Shown: positions 34,698 through 45,746, counted from the first letter of the stretch. The stretch is DNA of 64,000 bases from SP197 sp965242595 (GCA_965242595.1 OZ251464.1:1798001-1862000), one strand, 5' to 3'. A program made the numbers and translations. The notes: generated from the letters alone by a model not told the origin.

Positions 34698-36001
34698 CGG
34701 CGCTGCGGGCGCTGGCCGCCGCAGGCGCGGCCCTGGCCCTGGCAGGCTGCGCCTCCGACTGGCTGGGCGAGCCGCCGCCCCCGCCCCTGGAAGGCGAGCG
34801 CCTGCCCGCCCTGGCCCTGGAGCGAGAGCTGATCGGCGATGCCGCCCTGGCGGATGCGCCGGTGCTGTTGCCAGAGCCCGAGCTGACGGAGTGGCCGCAG
34901 CATGGCGGGCGGGCCGACAAGGCGCCGCAGCATGTGGCGGCGCCGGGGCCGCTGGACCGGCTGTGGACGGCCAGCATCGGCGCCGGCCAAAGGGACGATC
35001 GCAAGCTGGTGGCGGCCCCGGTCGCCGCCGGGGGGCGCCTGTTTGCGATGGACGCCGAAAGCGGCGTCACCGCGCTGGATGCCGAAAGCGGGCAGCGCCT
35101 GTGGCGCATCGATGTCGCGCCCGCCGACGACGATGGCGGCTGGGGCGGCGGCCTGGCCTTTGGCGATGGGCGCCTGTTCGTGACCACCGGCTATGGCCAG
35201 GCGCTGGCGCTGGACGCCGAAAACGGCGCCGAGCTGTGGCGCCAGCGCATCGGCGCGCCGCTGCGCACACCGCCGACAGTGGCCGACAAACGGCTCTATA
35301 TTGTCACCTCTGACAATCAATCCCTGGCGCTGGATGCCGAAGACGGCGAGATCCTGTGGCGCCATCGCGGCCTGGAGGAAGCGGTGGCCCTGCTGGGCGG
35401 CGGCGGCCCGGCGCTGGCGGGGCCGCTGGCGCTGGCCGCCTATGCCTCGGGCGAGCTTTACGCCCTGCGCAGCGAGAACGGGCGCGTGCTGTGGTCCGAC
35501 AGCCTGGCCTTCACGGAACGGCTGGCGACGCTGGCCTCGCTGAACGACATCAATGGCGGCGCGGTGGCCGATCGCGGCCTGGTGTTCGCGTCCAGCTTCA
35601 GCGGGCGGCTGGTGGCGATCGACCTGGACAGCGGCGCCCGGCTGTGGGAGCGGCCCATCGCCAGCGCCCAGACGCCCTGGCCGGCCGGCGATCACCTTTA
35701 TATCGTCACCGCCTCGGGCCACATCGCCTGCCTGCTGAGGGCGGACGGGCGCATCCGCTGGGTGCGGCAGCTGCCCACCGCCGAAGATGGCGAAGACGAG
35801 ACGCTGTGGGCCGGCCCGATCCTGGCCGGCGGAAGGCTGCTGGTGGCGGGAAGCGACGGCAGGGCGCTGGCCATATCGCCGCACAATGGCGACATCCTGC
35901 AAACCATGCGGCTGGGAAGCGGCCTTCCCCTGGCCCCCATCGCGGCCGGCGGGGTGGTTTTCTTCGTCGAGGATTCGGGCCGGATCGTCGCCCTGCGCTG
36001 A
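34694..36001 (+). CDS. bamB: Outer membrane assembly lipoprotein BamB
   Basis: The 435-residue lipoprotein has a lipobox LALAGC with acylated Cys19. It is followed by PQQ-like beta-propeller repeats (LFAMDAESGVTALDAESGQRLWR, ALALDAENGAELWRQRIG, SLALDAEDGEILWRHRG and further copies), giving the eight-bladed fold of BamB. It acts at the inner face of the outer membrane in the BAM complex that folds beta-barrel proteins. The gene is coupled to the YfgM-like gene by ATGA, and der follows after 7 nt. Confidence 0.93.
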   Translation: MTALRALAAAGAALALAGCASDWLGEPPPPPLEGERLPALALERELIGDAALADAPVLLPEPELTEWPQHGGRADKAPQHVAAPGPLDRLWTASIGAGQRDDRKLVAAPVAAGGRLFAMDAESGVTALDAESGQRLWRIDVAPADDDGGWGGGLAFGDGRLFVTTGYGQALALDAENGAELWRQRIGAPLRTPPTVADKRLYIVTSDNQSLALDAEDGEILWRHRGLEEAVALLGGGGPALAGPLALAAYASGELYALRSENGRVLWSDSLAFTERLATLASLNDINGGAVADRGLVFASSFSGRLVAIDLDSGARLWERPIASAQTPWPAGDHLYIVTASGHIACLLRADGRIRWVRQLPTAEDGEDETLWAGPILAGGRLLVAGSDGRALAISPHNGDILQTMRLGSGLPLAPIAAGGVVFFVEDSGRIVALR

Positions 36002-36008
36002 CGCGCCG

Positions 36009-37358
36009 ATGCTGACGCTGGCCATCGTCGGGCGGCCCAATGTCGGCAAATCCACCCTGTTCAACCGCCTGGTGGGCCGCCGCCAGGCGCTGGTGGACAG
36101 CCGCCCCGGCGTCACCCGCGACCGCCGCGAAGGCGAAGGACGCCTGGGGCCGCTGAGCTTTCGCGTGATCGACACCGCCGGCCTGGAAGAAGCCGCCGCG
36201 CCGGATTCGCTGGCCGGGCGCATGGCCTGGCAGACCGACCGGGCGCTGGCCGAAGCCGACGCGCTGATGTTCGTGATCGACGCCCGCGCCGGGGTGGTGC
36301 CGGCCGACCGCCATTTCGCGCAGCGCCTGCGGCGCGAGAACCTGCCGGTGGTGCTGGTGGCCAACAAGGCCGAGGCGCGGGCCGGCGAGGCCGGTTTCTG
36401 GGATGCCTTTCAGCTGGGCTTCGGCGCGCCGGTGCCGGTTTCGGCCGAACATGGCGACGGCATGGGCGCGCTTTACGCCGTGCTGGCGCCGCTGGCCGAA
36501 CGGGCGGGCGCCGGCAAGCGGCGCAAGGGCGAAGAGGCGCTGCGGCTGGCCATCGTCGGGCGGCCCAATGTTGGCAAATCGACCCTGGTGAACCGCCTGG
36601 CGGGCGAGGAACGGACCATCGCCGGGCCGGAACCGGGGCTGACCCGCGATGCCATCGCCGTCCGCTGGCGTTTTCACGGGCGGGCGGTGGAGCTGATCGA
36701 CACCGCCGGCATGAGGCGCCAGGCGCGGGTGGTGGAACGGCTGGAAAAGCTGGCGGTGGCCGACGGCCTGGCCGCTCTGGGGCTGGCCCATGTTGTGGTT
36801 GTGATGGTGGATGCCGCGGCGGTGGACGAGTTCCAGGGCTTCGACCGCCAGGACCTTGCCATCGCCGACCTGGTGGAACGGGAAGGCCGGGCGATCGTGA
36901 TCGCCGCCAACAAATGGGACCTGGTGGCGGAGCGCGCCCGCATGAGGCGCGAGCTGGAGCTGCGGCTGGCCGAGGCGCTGCCGCAGCTGGATGGGGTGGC
37001 GCTGGTGACGCTTTCGGCCCTGGCCGGGCGCGGCCTGCATCGCCTGATGCCGGCCGTGGTGGCCAGCTATGAGCGCTGGCAGAAGCGCATCGCCACGCCG
37101 GCGCTGAACCGCTGGCTGGAGGAAGCCGTGGCCGCCCATCCGCCACCCTATGCGCGGGGCGGGCGCATCAAGCTGCGCTATGCCGCGCAGACAGCCATCC
37201 GCCCGCCCACCTTCACGCTGTTCGGCAGCCGCATCGCCAGCCTGCCCGATTCCTATCGCCGCTATCTGGCACGGCGCCTGCGCCACGCCTTCGACCTGCC
37301 GGGCGTGCCGCTGCGCCTGCGCTTCAAGGCGGGCAGGAATCCTTATGCTGGGGCGTGA
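36009..37358 (+). CDS. der: Ribosome biogenesis GTPase Der
   Basis: A 449-residue double GTPase required for 50S subunit maturation. G1 motifs GRPNVGKST occur at residues 8-16 and again near 185. G3 DTAG occurs in both domains. G4 is NKWD in the second domain but NKAE in the first, a conservative change of the base-specificity Asp. The C-terminal KH-like domain carries PxYARGGRIKLRYAAQ and PPTFTLFGSR. It sits at the end of the YfgM-like/bamB/der operon. Confidence 0.95.
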   Translation: MLTLAIVGRPNVGKSTLFNRLVGRRQALVDSRPGVTRDRREGEGRLGPLSFRVIDTAGLEEAAAPDSLAGRMAWQTDRALAEADALMFVIDARAGVVPADRHFAQRLRRENLPVVLVANKAEARAGEAGFWDAFQLGFGAPVPVSAEHGDGMGALYAVLAPLAERAGAGKRRKGEEALRLAIVGRPNVGKSTLVNRLAGEERTIAGPEPGLTRDAIAVRWRFHGRAVELIDTAGMRRQARVVERLEKLAVADGLAALGLAHVVVVMVDAAAVDEFQGFDRQDLAIADLVEREGRAIVIAANKWDLVAERARMRRELELRLAEALPQLDGVALVTLSALAGRGLHRLMPAVVASYERWQKRIATPALNRWLEEAVAAHPPPYARGGRIKLRYAAQTAIRPPTFTLFGSRIASLPDSYRRYLARRLRHAFDLPGVPLRLRFKAGRNPYAGA

Positions 37359-37471
37359 GGTGGCCGGCATCTTCAGCATGCTGGCAGGCGGAACCTGCGA
37401 TGCGGCGATCACTATCTTGTGATGCGGCCGCGTTCTCCCTGCTGCGCCTGTAGTTCAATACGCGCGTATTA

Positions 37472-38266
37472 TCACCAATAATTGGACCAAATCGAGAAAT
37501 CAAATTGGACCAAAGCACGAAATATTTCTCGTCCCTCCAAATAATCATCAGATCTCCACACACCATACTCATCCATAAGTTGTAGATCATTAAACTGATT
37601 TTTCCTGCACCTTAGAGTTTGTGCGCTTCTTCTCTCGCCATTTACATACGAGTATTGTATTACTTCTTCGGGAAACATGCGTTGGGAGTATTTGGAATCG
37701 CGACTCCAGGTGCCAACATCATCGATTTCAAACCATTTTCCTTCCTTCTGTCCTTCTTCATACACTCCCCCTATACGTACTCCGTTGGCGTCACGTTCAA
37801 ACCACCCACCGTGCTTCTTTCCGTCTTTATAGCAGCCTTTCACCTCTAGCTGGCCTTCACCTTTCATATTCCAATAGCCGTGCTTTTTCCCGTTCTTATA
37901 TGAGCCTTCCGTCTTTAGCCAACCTAATCCTCTCATACGACGATGACGCTCTTCCTCTCCGCACGAAAACAGGCCTTCTACCCATACCCCGTCGACATCA
38001 CATTCAATCCACTTTCCTTCTTTCTTTCCGCCCCCATAATGACCCTCTGCAATCATTGTGCCACCACGAAACACACGCCAAAGTCCTCGCTTTTCTCCAC
38101 CCGCATACCGACCTTCTGCAATTGCTCCGTCGGCGTTACACTCAACCCATCTGCCATGTTTCTTTCCGCCTACATATCGACCTTCTGAAATTGTCCCGTC
38201 GGCATCACATTCAACCCATCTGCCATGTTTCTTCCCATTTACTGTAGCGTTTTCAGTGACTTTCAT
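37472..38266 (-). CDS. MORN/YwqK-type repeat protein
   Basis: A 264-residue protein built from about eight repeats of the form EGxYxxGKKHGxWxExxxDG (for example GKKHGRWVECDADG twice near the N-terminus and YKNGKKHGYWNMKGEG in the middle). These are MORN-like/YwqK repeats, known from membrane-associated scaffolds and from YwqK-type antitoxins. The last 60 residues leave the repeat pattern. The gene is AT-richer than its surroundings, with Lys- and Tyr-rich codons, and lies between two conserved operons, which suggests acquisition. GGGAGA precedes the ATG. A role as an immunity-type protein is possible, but no toxin partner is evident. Confidence 0.82.
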   Translation of the reverse strand: MKVTENATVNGKKHGRWVECDADGTISEGRYVGGKKHGRWVECNADGAIAEGRYAGGEKRGLWRVFRGGTMIAEGHYGGGKKEGKWIECDVDGVWVEGLFSCGEEERHRRMRGLGWLKTEGSYKNGKKHGYWNMKGEGQLEVKGCYKDGKKHGGWFERDANGVRIGGVYEEGQKEGKWFEIDDVGTWSRDSKYSQRMFPEEVIQYSYVNGERRSAQTLRCRKNQFNDLQLMDEYGVWRSDDYLEGREIFRALVQFDFSIWSNYW

Positions 38267-38365
38267 TGTTCTTGTCTCCCAACCGGCAAGGTCAGGCCAG
38301 CACAGATTGCCTTTGTTGTCAAGCCTGCCGGCAAGGCACAGCGGACACCCTCGTCAGCCACCCCC

Positions 38366-38803
38366 TCAATCCGCGCACCAATCGGGGCGTTTGCCTTTGC
38401 CGTCATAGGGTTGGCCGTGGCCGTGCTGGATGAGGAGCTGGCTGAGGGATTGGCCGTCTGTTATGACCTCGGCGACGACGCGCCCGCCCCATTTGCCCCA
38501 GCGTGGATCGCGGATGGAGATGGTTTCGGCCTGGGCCAGCCTGTTCGTGGTGAACTCGGTTGCGCGCTGGCCGGCTTCCTGCTCCCGCTGGCAATCGGCC
38601 CGGTGGCCTTTTTCCGGGGTATCGACGCCCAGGAAGCGGACCTTCAATTTGGCCAGTTCGGCGGGCATGTCGGCGGAGGCATCGACCTCGATGGTGTCGC
38701 CGTCGAGGATGCGGGTGACGGGCCAGGCGTAATCGCCGGCCAGGGCGGGGCCGGACAGCAGCAGGCAGGCCGCAAGCAGGGGCGGTCTAATCGGCGGGTT
38801 CAT
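38366..38803 (-). CDS. Secreted thermonuclease (SNase) family protein
   Basis: A 145-residue protein with a signal peptide (PPLLAACLLLSGPALA, cleavage near residue 22). The staphylococcal-nuclease-like domain shows VTRILDGDTIEVD, VRFLGVDTPEKG and the Arg/Glu-bearing helix that follows. These positions give the Ca-binding Asp residues and catalytic Arg/Glu of SNase. A GGAGA site precedes the ATG. The start lies inside the 3' end of the SDR gene (17-bp overlap), making it the last gene of the dnaB operon. It likely degrades nucleic acid in the periplasm or outside. Confidence 0.87.
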   Translation of the reverse strand: MNPPIRPPLLAACLLLSGPALAGDYAWPVTRILDGDTIEVDASADMPAELAKLKVRFLGVDTPEKGHRADCQREQEAGQRATEFTTNRLAQAETISIRDPRWGKWGGRVVAEVITDGQSLSQLLIQHGHGQPYDGKGKRPDWCAD

Positions 38804-39512
38804 GATGTCTCCATCGGTTGGCCGCCACCCTTTCGCCGTGGCCTTGCCAGGATGGCAGGGCGAGTTGCACGAAGGCTTCCGCCACGGTTTCGGGGGGCGC
38901 CAGGCGCTGTGGGTTTTCGCCGGGGAAGGCGGCCTGGCGCATATCGGTGCGGACGATGCCCGGATCCAGCAGATTGGCCTTGACGGCGGTTTTGGCGATC
39001 TCGCCCGCCCAGCAGCGAAGCAGGGCCTCCAGCGCCGCCTTGCTGGCGGCATAGGGCGACCAATAGGGCGGCGTTGCCCGGGCGGCGCCGGAGGTGACGA
39101 AGATGGCCCGGCCGGCCCGGGAACGGCGCAGCAGCGGCCAGGTGGCGCGGATCAGCCGCCAATTGGCCGTGACATTGACATCGAACACCCGCTGCCAGAG
39201 CGCCGGATCGACATGATCCGCAGGCGAAAGCGCGCCCAGCAGGGCGGCATTGCCCACCAGCACATCGAGGCGGGCGAAGCGTTCGTCCAGCGCGGCCGCC
39301 ATGCGATCGATGCCGGCGCCATCGGCCACATCCAGCGGCACCAGCACGGCCGGAGCGCCACCGGCGCGGCGCTGGGCGTCGTCGGTCCGCTCCAGCCCGG
39401 CGACCTGGCGCGCGACCAGCACCAGCTGGGCGCCTTCGGCCCCATAGGCGCGGGCGACGGCGGCGCCGATGCCGCGCGAGGCGCCGGTGACGAGCGCGAC
39501 GCGCCCCGCCAT
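38787..39512 (-). CDS. SDR family oxidoreductase
   Basis: The 241-residue SDR has TGASRGIG at residues 9-16, VLVGNAA, the active-site Ser in FVTSGAA and SPYAASKAAL with catalytic Tyr and Lys. The ATG at 39512 is preferred, with a GGGGGG stretch just upstream and MAGRVALVTG as N-terminus. A GTG at 39536 would add eight Ala/Gly residues. It resembles YciK-type SDRs often found next to purF in Alphaproteobacteria. It overlaps the nuclease gene by 17 bp. The substrate is unknown. Confidence 0.9.
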   Translation of the reverse strand: MAGRVALVTGASRGIGAAVARAYGAEGAQLVLVARQVAGLERTDDAQRRAGGAPAVLVPLDVADGAGIDRMAAALDERFARLDVLVGNAALLGALSPADHVDPALWQRVFDVNVTANWRLIRATWPLLRRSRAGRAIFVTSGAARATPPYWSPYAASKAALEALLRCWAGEIAKTAVKANLLDPGIVRTDMRQAAFPGENPQRLAPPETVAEAFVQLALPSWQGHGERVAANRWRHHEPAD

Positions 39513-39540
39513 GCGCCCCCCGGCAGCGGCGGCCACGGCC

Positions 39541-40998
39541 TTAGCCCAGCTCGTCCAGCAGCGACAGCTGGCGGCGGTGGAAGCCGCCGTCGCGGTCGAT
39601 CAGCGGCAGGGGATAATCGCCGGTGAGGCAGGCGTCGCAATAGCGCGGGCCGTCGCCATCGCGTCCGCCGGCGACGCCGGCCGCCCGATAGAGGCCATCG
39701 ACGGAGAGGAAGGCCAGGCTGTCCACGCCGATGAAGGCGGCCATGGCGGACGAATCCAGGCGGGCGGCCAGCAGCTCGTCGCGGGACGGGGTATCGACGC
39801 CATAGAAGCAGGAATGGGCGATGGGCGGGCTGGCCAGGCGCATATGGACCTCGGCGGCGCCAGCATCGCGCACCATATCGACGATTTTGGTGGAGGTGGT
39901 GCCGCGCACGATGGAATCGTCCAGCAGCACCACCCGCTTGCCCGCCAGCGCGCTGCGGTTGGCGTTGTGCTTCAGCTTCACGCCGAGATGGCGGACATCC
40001 CGGTCGGGCTGGATGAAGGTGCGCCCGACATAGTGATTGCGGACGATGCCGAAGGCGAAGGGAAGCCCCGCCTCTTCGGCATAGCCCAGGGCCGCCGGCA
40101 CGCCGGAATCGGGCACCGGCACCACCACATCGGCCGCCACCGCGCTTTCACGCGCCAGCTCTGCGCCCATGCGTTTCCTGGTTTCATAGGCGTTGCGCCC
40201 TTCCACCAGGCTGTCGGGGCGCGAGAAATAGACATATTCGAACAGGCAGAAGCGGGGCGGGCGGGGCGCGAAGGGGAAGAAGGAGCGCAACCCCTGGCCA
40301 TCGATCTGCACCATTTCGCCGGGCGCGACATCGCGCAGGAAGCGCGCGCCCATGATATCGAGGGCGCAGCTTTCCGAGGCCAGGACATGGGCGCCGTCCA
40401 GCTGCCCCAGCACCAGGGGGCGCACGCCCAGCGGATCGCGCGCGCCGATCAGCGCATCTTCCACCAGGGCCACCAGCGACCAGGCGCCCACCACCTGTTC
40501 CAGGGCCTGGACCAGCCGCTCTGCCATGCTGGCCATGGTGGAACGGGCCACCAGATGGACGATGATCTCCGTATCCGAGGTGGACTGGAAGATGGCGCCT
40601 TCGCCCACCAGCCGTTCGCGCATGTCCATGGCGTTGGTGAGATTGCCGTTGTGGGCGAGCGCCAGCCCGCCCATGCCGGTTTCCACGAAGATCGGCTGGA
40701 CATTGCGCAGCAGGGTGGCGCCACCGGCGGTGGCATAGCGATTGTGGCCGATGGCGGCGTGGCCGGCCAGCCGGGCCATGGTGGCCCGATCGGCGAACAC
40801 ATCGGAGACCAGCCCCAGATCGCGATGGACGTGGAAACGGGCGCCATCGAAGGCGACGATGCCCGCCGCCTCCTGGCCGCGATGTTGCAGCGCGTGCAGG
40901 CCCAGCGCGGTGTGGGCGGCCGCGGCTGCGCTGCCATGGATGCCGAACACGCCGCATTCCTCGCGCAGCCGGTCGCCGCCGAAGGGGTGGCGGATCAT
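39541..40998 (-). CDS. purF: Amidophosphoribosyltransferase
   Basis: The 485-residue enzyme catalyses the first committed step of purine synthesis. A short propeptide precedes Cys15 (REECGVFGI), the N-terminal nucleophile exposed after processing. The glutaminase half shows LHALQHRGQEAAGI and GHNRYATAG. The PRTase half has VVPVPDSGVPAALGYA and the PRPP loop KRVVLLDDSIVRGTT. The ATG overlaps the cvpA stop by 4 nt. Confidence 0.96.
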   Translation of the reverse strand: MIRHPFGGDRLREECGVFGIHGSAAAAAHTALGLHALQHRGQEAAGIVAFDGARFHVHRDLGLVSDVFADRATMARLAGHAAIGHNRYATAGGATLLRNVQPIFVETGMGGLALAHNGNLTNAMDMRERLVGEGAIFQSTSDTEIIVHLVARSTMASMAERLVQALEQVVGAWSLVALVEDALIGARDPLGVRPLVLGQLDGAHVLASESCALDIMGARFLRDVAPGEMVQIDGQGLRSFFPFAPRPPRFCLFEYVYFSRPDSLVEGRNAYETRKRMGAELARESAVAADVVVPVPDSGVPAALGYAEEAGLPFAFGIVRNHYVGRTFIQPDRDVRHLGVKLKHNANRSALAGKRVVLLDDSIVRGTTSTKIVDMVRDAGAAEVHMRLASPPIAHSCFYGVDTPSRDELLAARLDSSAMAAFIGVDSLAFLSVDGLYRAAGVAGGRDGDGPRYCDACLTGDYPLPLIDRDGGFHRRQLSLLDELG

Positions 40999-41674
40999 GG
41001 CTCGTCGCTTTCGATGACGTCATCCAGGGCCGTGCGGTCGCCGGCCTCGTAGCCGTGCTCGCCGCCGTCCTCGGGCGCTGCGGGCGCCTCCGGCAGAGGC
41101 GCGACCAGATCGCCATAATCGACCAGCGGCTCGATGGCGGCCGAACTTTCCTTCAGCTGCTGCGCCACCCGTTCGCCCTGCAGCCCCCATTCCTCCGGCA
41201 GCAGCGCCAGCACGATCTCCGCCCCCTCGGCCGCCAGCGGCGTCAGCCGGGCCTCGCGCAGCCAGCGGGGGTGTTCCTCTACCGGGGCCAGCAGGGTGTA
41301 GAGCAGATAGACCAGGCACACCGCCACCGCCCCCCGGACCAGGCCGAAGACGAAGCCCAGGGAGCGATCCAGCACGTTGAGCCTGGAATCGCCGCTGCGC
41401 CGGACGACGGCGGCCGAAAGCAGGCTCATGGCGATCAGCGCGGCCACGAACAGGCCGGCCGCATTGGCCAGGGCGGCCAGCAGCGGATCGCCCCCGGTCC
41501 ACTGCGTCACCATGGGCAGGGTGACATCGTAGAGATAGACCATGGCGGCGATGGCACCGCCCCAGGTGGCCAGGAAGAAGAACTCCCGCAGCGCGCCGCG
41601 GAAATAGGCCAGCATTCCGGACAGCACGACGATGGCCAGGGCGGCGATATCGGCGATGGCGAGCGGCAGGTCGT

Positions 41675-41678
<4 letters not shown>
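40995..41678 (-). CDS. cvpA: CvpA family membrane protein
   Basis: A 227-residue protein with four hydrophobic helices. The N-terminal part (DIAALAIVVLSGMLAYFRGALREFFFLATWGGA) and RSLGFVFGLVRGAVAVCLVYLL match CvpA (colicin V production family). Its C-terminus is acidic (EAPAAPEDGGEHG...DDVIESDEP). CvpA genes commonly precede purF, as here with a 4-nt overlap, although its job in envelope stress is poorly known. It is likewise coupled to radA upstream. Confidence 0.92.
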
Positions 41679-43113
<1,435 letters not shown>

Positions 43114-43117
<4 letters not shown>

Positions 43118-43887
43118 GGCCGCAGCACGTCCATGACGATGGGGCCTTCGGCGCGCCCGTTGACGAACTGCTCGACATGAGCATCGCCGCTGCGGTCGAT
43201 CTCGCTGGCCGGGCCTTCCCAGATCAGCCTGCCGTCATGGAGCATGGCGATGCGATGGGCGATCTTGCGCGCGCTGGCCATATCGTGGGTGATCGACACG
43301 GTGGCCGCCCCCAGCCGGCGGCTGACCGAGACGATCAGGTCGTCGATGACATCGGCGGTGATGGGATCGAGGCCGGTGGTGGGTTCGTCGAAGAAGACGA
43401 TCTCCGGGCGCGCCGCCACCGCCCTGGCCAGGGCCACCCGCTTCATCATGCCGCCGGAAAGCTCGGCCGGGCGCAGGGCGGCCACATCGCCGCCCAGCCC
43501 CACCATGGCCAGCGCCTCCAGCGCCCGTTCCCGCGCCTTTCGGCGGGGAAGCCGGGCGAGCAGGCGGAAGGCCACATTTTCCCACACGGCGAGACTGTCG
43601 AACAGGGCGCCGCCCTGGAACAGCACGCCGAACTTCGCCATCAGCCGGGCGCGCTCGCCGCCGGCCAGCCCCACCGTATCCTGCCCATCGATGGCGATTT
43701 CGCCGCCATCGGGGCGGATCAGCCCCAGCACGCATTTCAGCGCCACCGATTTGCCGGTGCCGGAACCACCGATGATGACCAGCGATTCGCCGGCCGCCAC
43801 CTGGAAATCGACCCCCGCCAGCACCTCCTTCGCCCCGAAGCTTTTCTTCAGGCCGCGCACGCGGATCTTGGGGGCGGCGGCGGTCAT
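43114..43887 (-). CDS. mlaF: MlaF-type phospholipid ABC transporter ATPase
   Basis: A 257-residue ABC ATPase with Walker A IGGSGTGKSV, signature LSGGMMKRVALARA and Walker B EIVFFDEPTTGLDP. FGVLFQGGALFDSLxVWENVAF is typical of MlaF/Ttg2A, which drives lipid transport to keep outer membrane asymmetry. It is coupled to the permease gene mlaE by a 4-nt overlap. The MCE protein MlaD and MlaC are not in the next positions and must lie elsewhere. Confidence 0.92.
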
Positions 43888-44657
43888 CGTGCGAAGAACA
43901 TCTCGGTGATGATGTAGTTGAAGGTGAGGATCAGGATCGAGCCCGAAACCACGGCATAGGTGGTCGCCTGGCCCACGCCCTCTGCCCCACCCCGGGAATG
44001 GTAGCCGTGATAGCAGCCGGTGAGCGCGATCAGAAAGCCGAAGACCGCGGCCTTGACCAGGCCGGAGACCACATCGGCGGTCTGCAAGATGTCGAAGGTG
44101 TTGGAGAGATAGGTGGCGGGGTTGAAGCCCAGCTTGTGGATCGAGATGGCATAACCCCCCATGATGCCGATGATATCGGCAACCAGCACCAGCACCGGCA
44201 GGGTCAGCGTGGCCGCCAGCAGACGCGGGGCCACCAGATATTTGAACGGATCGGTGGAAAGCGTGACCAGCGCGTCGATCTGTTCGGTGACGCGCATGGT
44301 GCCGATCTCGGCGGCGATGGCGGCCCCGACCCGCCCGGCCACCATGAGGCCGGCCAGCACCGGCCCCAACTCGCGAATCATGGAAAGGGCGACGATGCCG
44401 GCGACCGCGCCTTCGGCCTCGAAGCGGGAAAAGCCGGTATAGCTTTGCAGCGCCAGCACCATGCCGGTGAAGATCGCCGTCAGACCTACCACCGGCAGCG
44501 AGAAATAGCCGATGGCCACCACCTGGCGCACAACCAGGCGCGGATACCAGGGCGGCAGCAGGCCATGAACGATGCCGGCGGCGGCAAACAGCACGATGCG
44601 CCCGGCCGCCGCCAGAAAGGCGAGGAAGGTGCGGCCGATGGCGGCGACAGGCCTCAC
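43884..44657 (-). CDS. mlaE: MlaE-type ABC transporter permease
   Basis: A 257-residue permease of the MlaE family. Conserved stretches are GYFSLPVVGLTAIFTGMVLALQ, SMIRELGPVLAGLMVAGRVGAAIAAEIGTMRVTEQIDAL and FNPATYLSN. The ELGPVL and RVTEQIDAL elements are the family fingerprint. Five or six hydrophobic helices are seen. The GTG start overlaps the alr stop (GTGA), and the stop overlaps mlaF. Confidence 0.92.
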   Translation of the reverse strand: MRPVAAIGRTFLAFLAAAGRIVLFAAAGIVHGLLPPWYPRLVVRQVVAIGYFSLPVVGLTAIFTGMVLALQSYTGFSRFEAEGAVAGIVALSMIRELGPVLAGLMVAGRVGAAIAAEIGTMRVTEQIDALVTLSTDPFKYLVAPRLLAATLTLPVLVLVADIIGIMGGYAISIHKLGFNPATYLSNTFDILQTADVVSGLVKAAVFGFLIALTGCYHGYHSRGGAEGVGQATTYAVVSGSILILTFNYIITEMFFAR

Positions 44658-45709
44658 GCCGCCCCACCGCCCAGATAGACGCGGCGATAGCGCCGGCCCA
44701 GCGCCGTCAACAGCTCATAGCCGATGGTGCCGCCCTGCGCCGCCAGCTCGTCCAGCATCCCGGCCCCCCCGATCAGATCGACCCAGGCCCCGACCCGGGC
44801 CTTGTCCTCGGCAACGGCGCCGATGTCCAGTGTCACGAGGTCCATCGACACCCGTCCCACCACCGGCACCGGGACGCCGCCCAGCGAGGCCGTCGCTCGC
44901 CCGCCCAACTGGCGCAGATAGCCGTCGGCATAGCCCACGGGGACGGTGGCGATGCGCGTTGCGGCCCGGATGCGGTGGCTGGCACCGTAGCCCACACTCT
45001 CGCCAGCGGCGACCTGGCGCAGCTGCACGATGCGGGCCGAAAGCCGCACCGCAGGCGCCATCGGGTTGGGCCGCCCCGGGGTCGGGTTGCCACCGTAGAG
45101 GGCATAGCCCGGGCGCACCAGGTCGAAACGATAGCCCCGCCCCAGGAAGATGGCGCAAGAGTTGGCAAGCGAGGCCGCCACGCCCGGGAAGCGGCGGCGC
45201 AGCGCCTGGAAGCGGCGCAGCTGTCGCGCATTCATGGCGTGGCCGGCCTCGTCGGCGCAGGCCAGATGGCTCATCGTCAGGCGCACATCGATCCCTTGCA
45301 GCAGCTCGGGTGTCTCGGCCAGCCGGTCCAGTTCCGCCGGCGCCAGCCCCAGCCGGTTCATGCCGGTGTCCACCTGGAGAACGGCGGCAAGCGGACGCTC
45401 CAGGCGCCGGGCGGTGGCGGCCCAGCGTTCCACCTGGCCCAGATCGTTCAGCACCGGGACAAGGCCGGCGCGAACATAATCGCCGCCATCCCCCAGCAGG
45501 CCGTTCAGCACATAAATGGTGGCCCGGGGCAGGCAGCGGCGCAGGGCCAGGGCGCCTTCCGGATTGGCCGTGAAGAAGGTCCGGCAGCCGGCCTGCCACA
45601 GGGCCGGCGCGACCCTGGCCGCCCCCAGTCCGTAGGCGTCGGCCTTTACGACGGCGCCACATTCGGCCGGGCGGACGCGCGCCCTCAGCTGGCGCCAGTT
45701 CGCCGCCAC
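44654..45709 (-). CDS. alr: Alanine racemase
   Basis: A 351-residue PLP enzyme making D-alanine for peptidoglycan. PLP Lys22 lies in AVVKADAYGLG and the catalytic Tyr in SVGYGASHR. MNRLGL and RVSMDLVTLDIG are family motifs. The first canonical start is this GTG, but the usual N-terminal beta strand is encoded just upstream in frame (TRLAVDLDAV). No ATG, GTG or TTG lies there, so the true start may be a CTG at 45730 or another non-standard codon. It follows dnaB and is coupled to mlaE by 4 nt. Confidence 0.93.
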   Translation of the reverse strand: MAANWRQLRARVRPAECGAVVKADAYGLGAARVAPALWQAGCRTFFTANPEGALALRRCLPRATIYVLNGLLGDGGDYVRAGLVPVLNDLGQVERWAATARRLERPLAAVLQVDTGMNRLGLAPAELDRLAETPELLQGIDVRLTMSHLACADEAGHAMNARQLRRFQALRRRFPGVAASLANSCAIFLGRGYRFDLVRPGYALYGGNPTPGRPNPMAPAVRLSARIVQLRQVAAGESVGYGASHRIRAATRIATVPVGYADGYLRQLGGRATASLGGVPVPVVGRVSMDLVTLDIGAVAEDKARVGAWVDLIGGAGMLDELAAQGGTIGYELLTALGRRYRRVYLGGGAA

Positions 45710-45746
45710 CGCGTCCAGATCGACCGCCAGCCTGGTAGAGGCGTGC

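Noticed and set aside
37400..37425. Hairpin ATCAC/GTGAT as der terminator
   Set aside because: The stem is only 5 bp with a 6-nt loop and no T-run.
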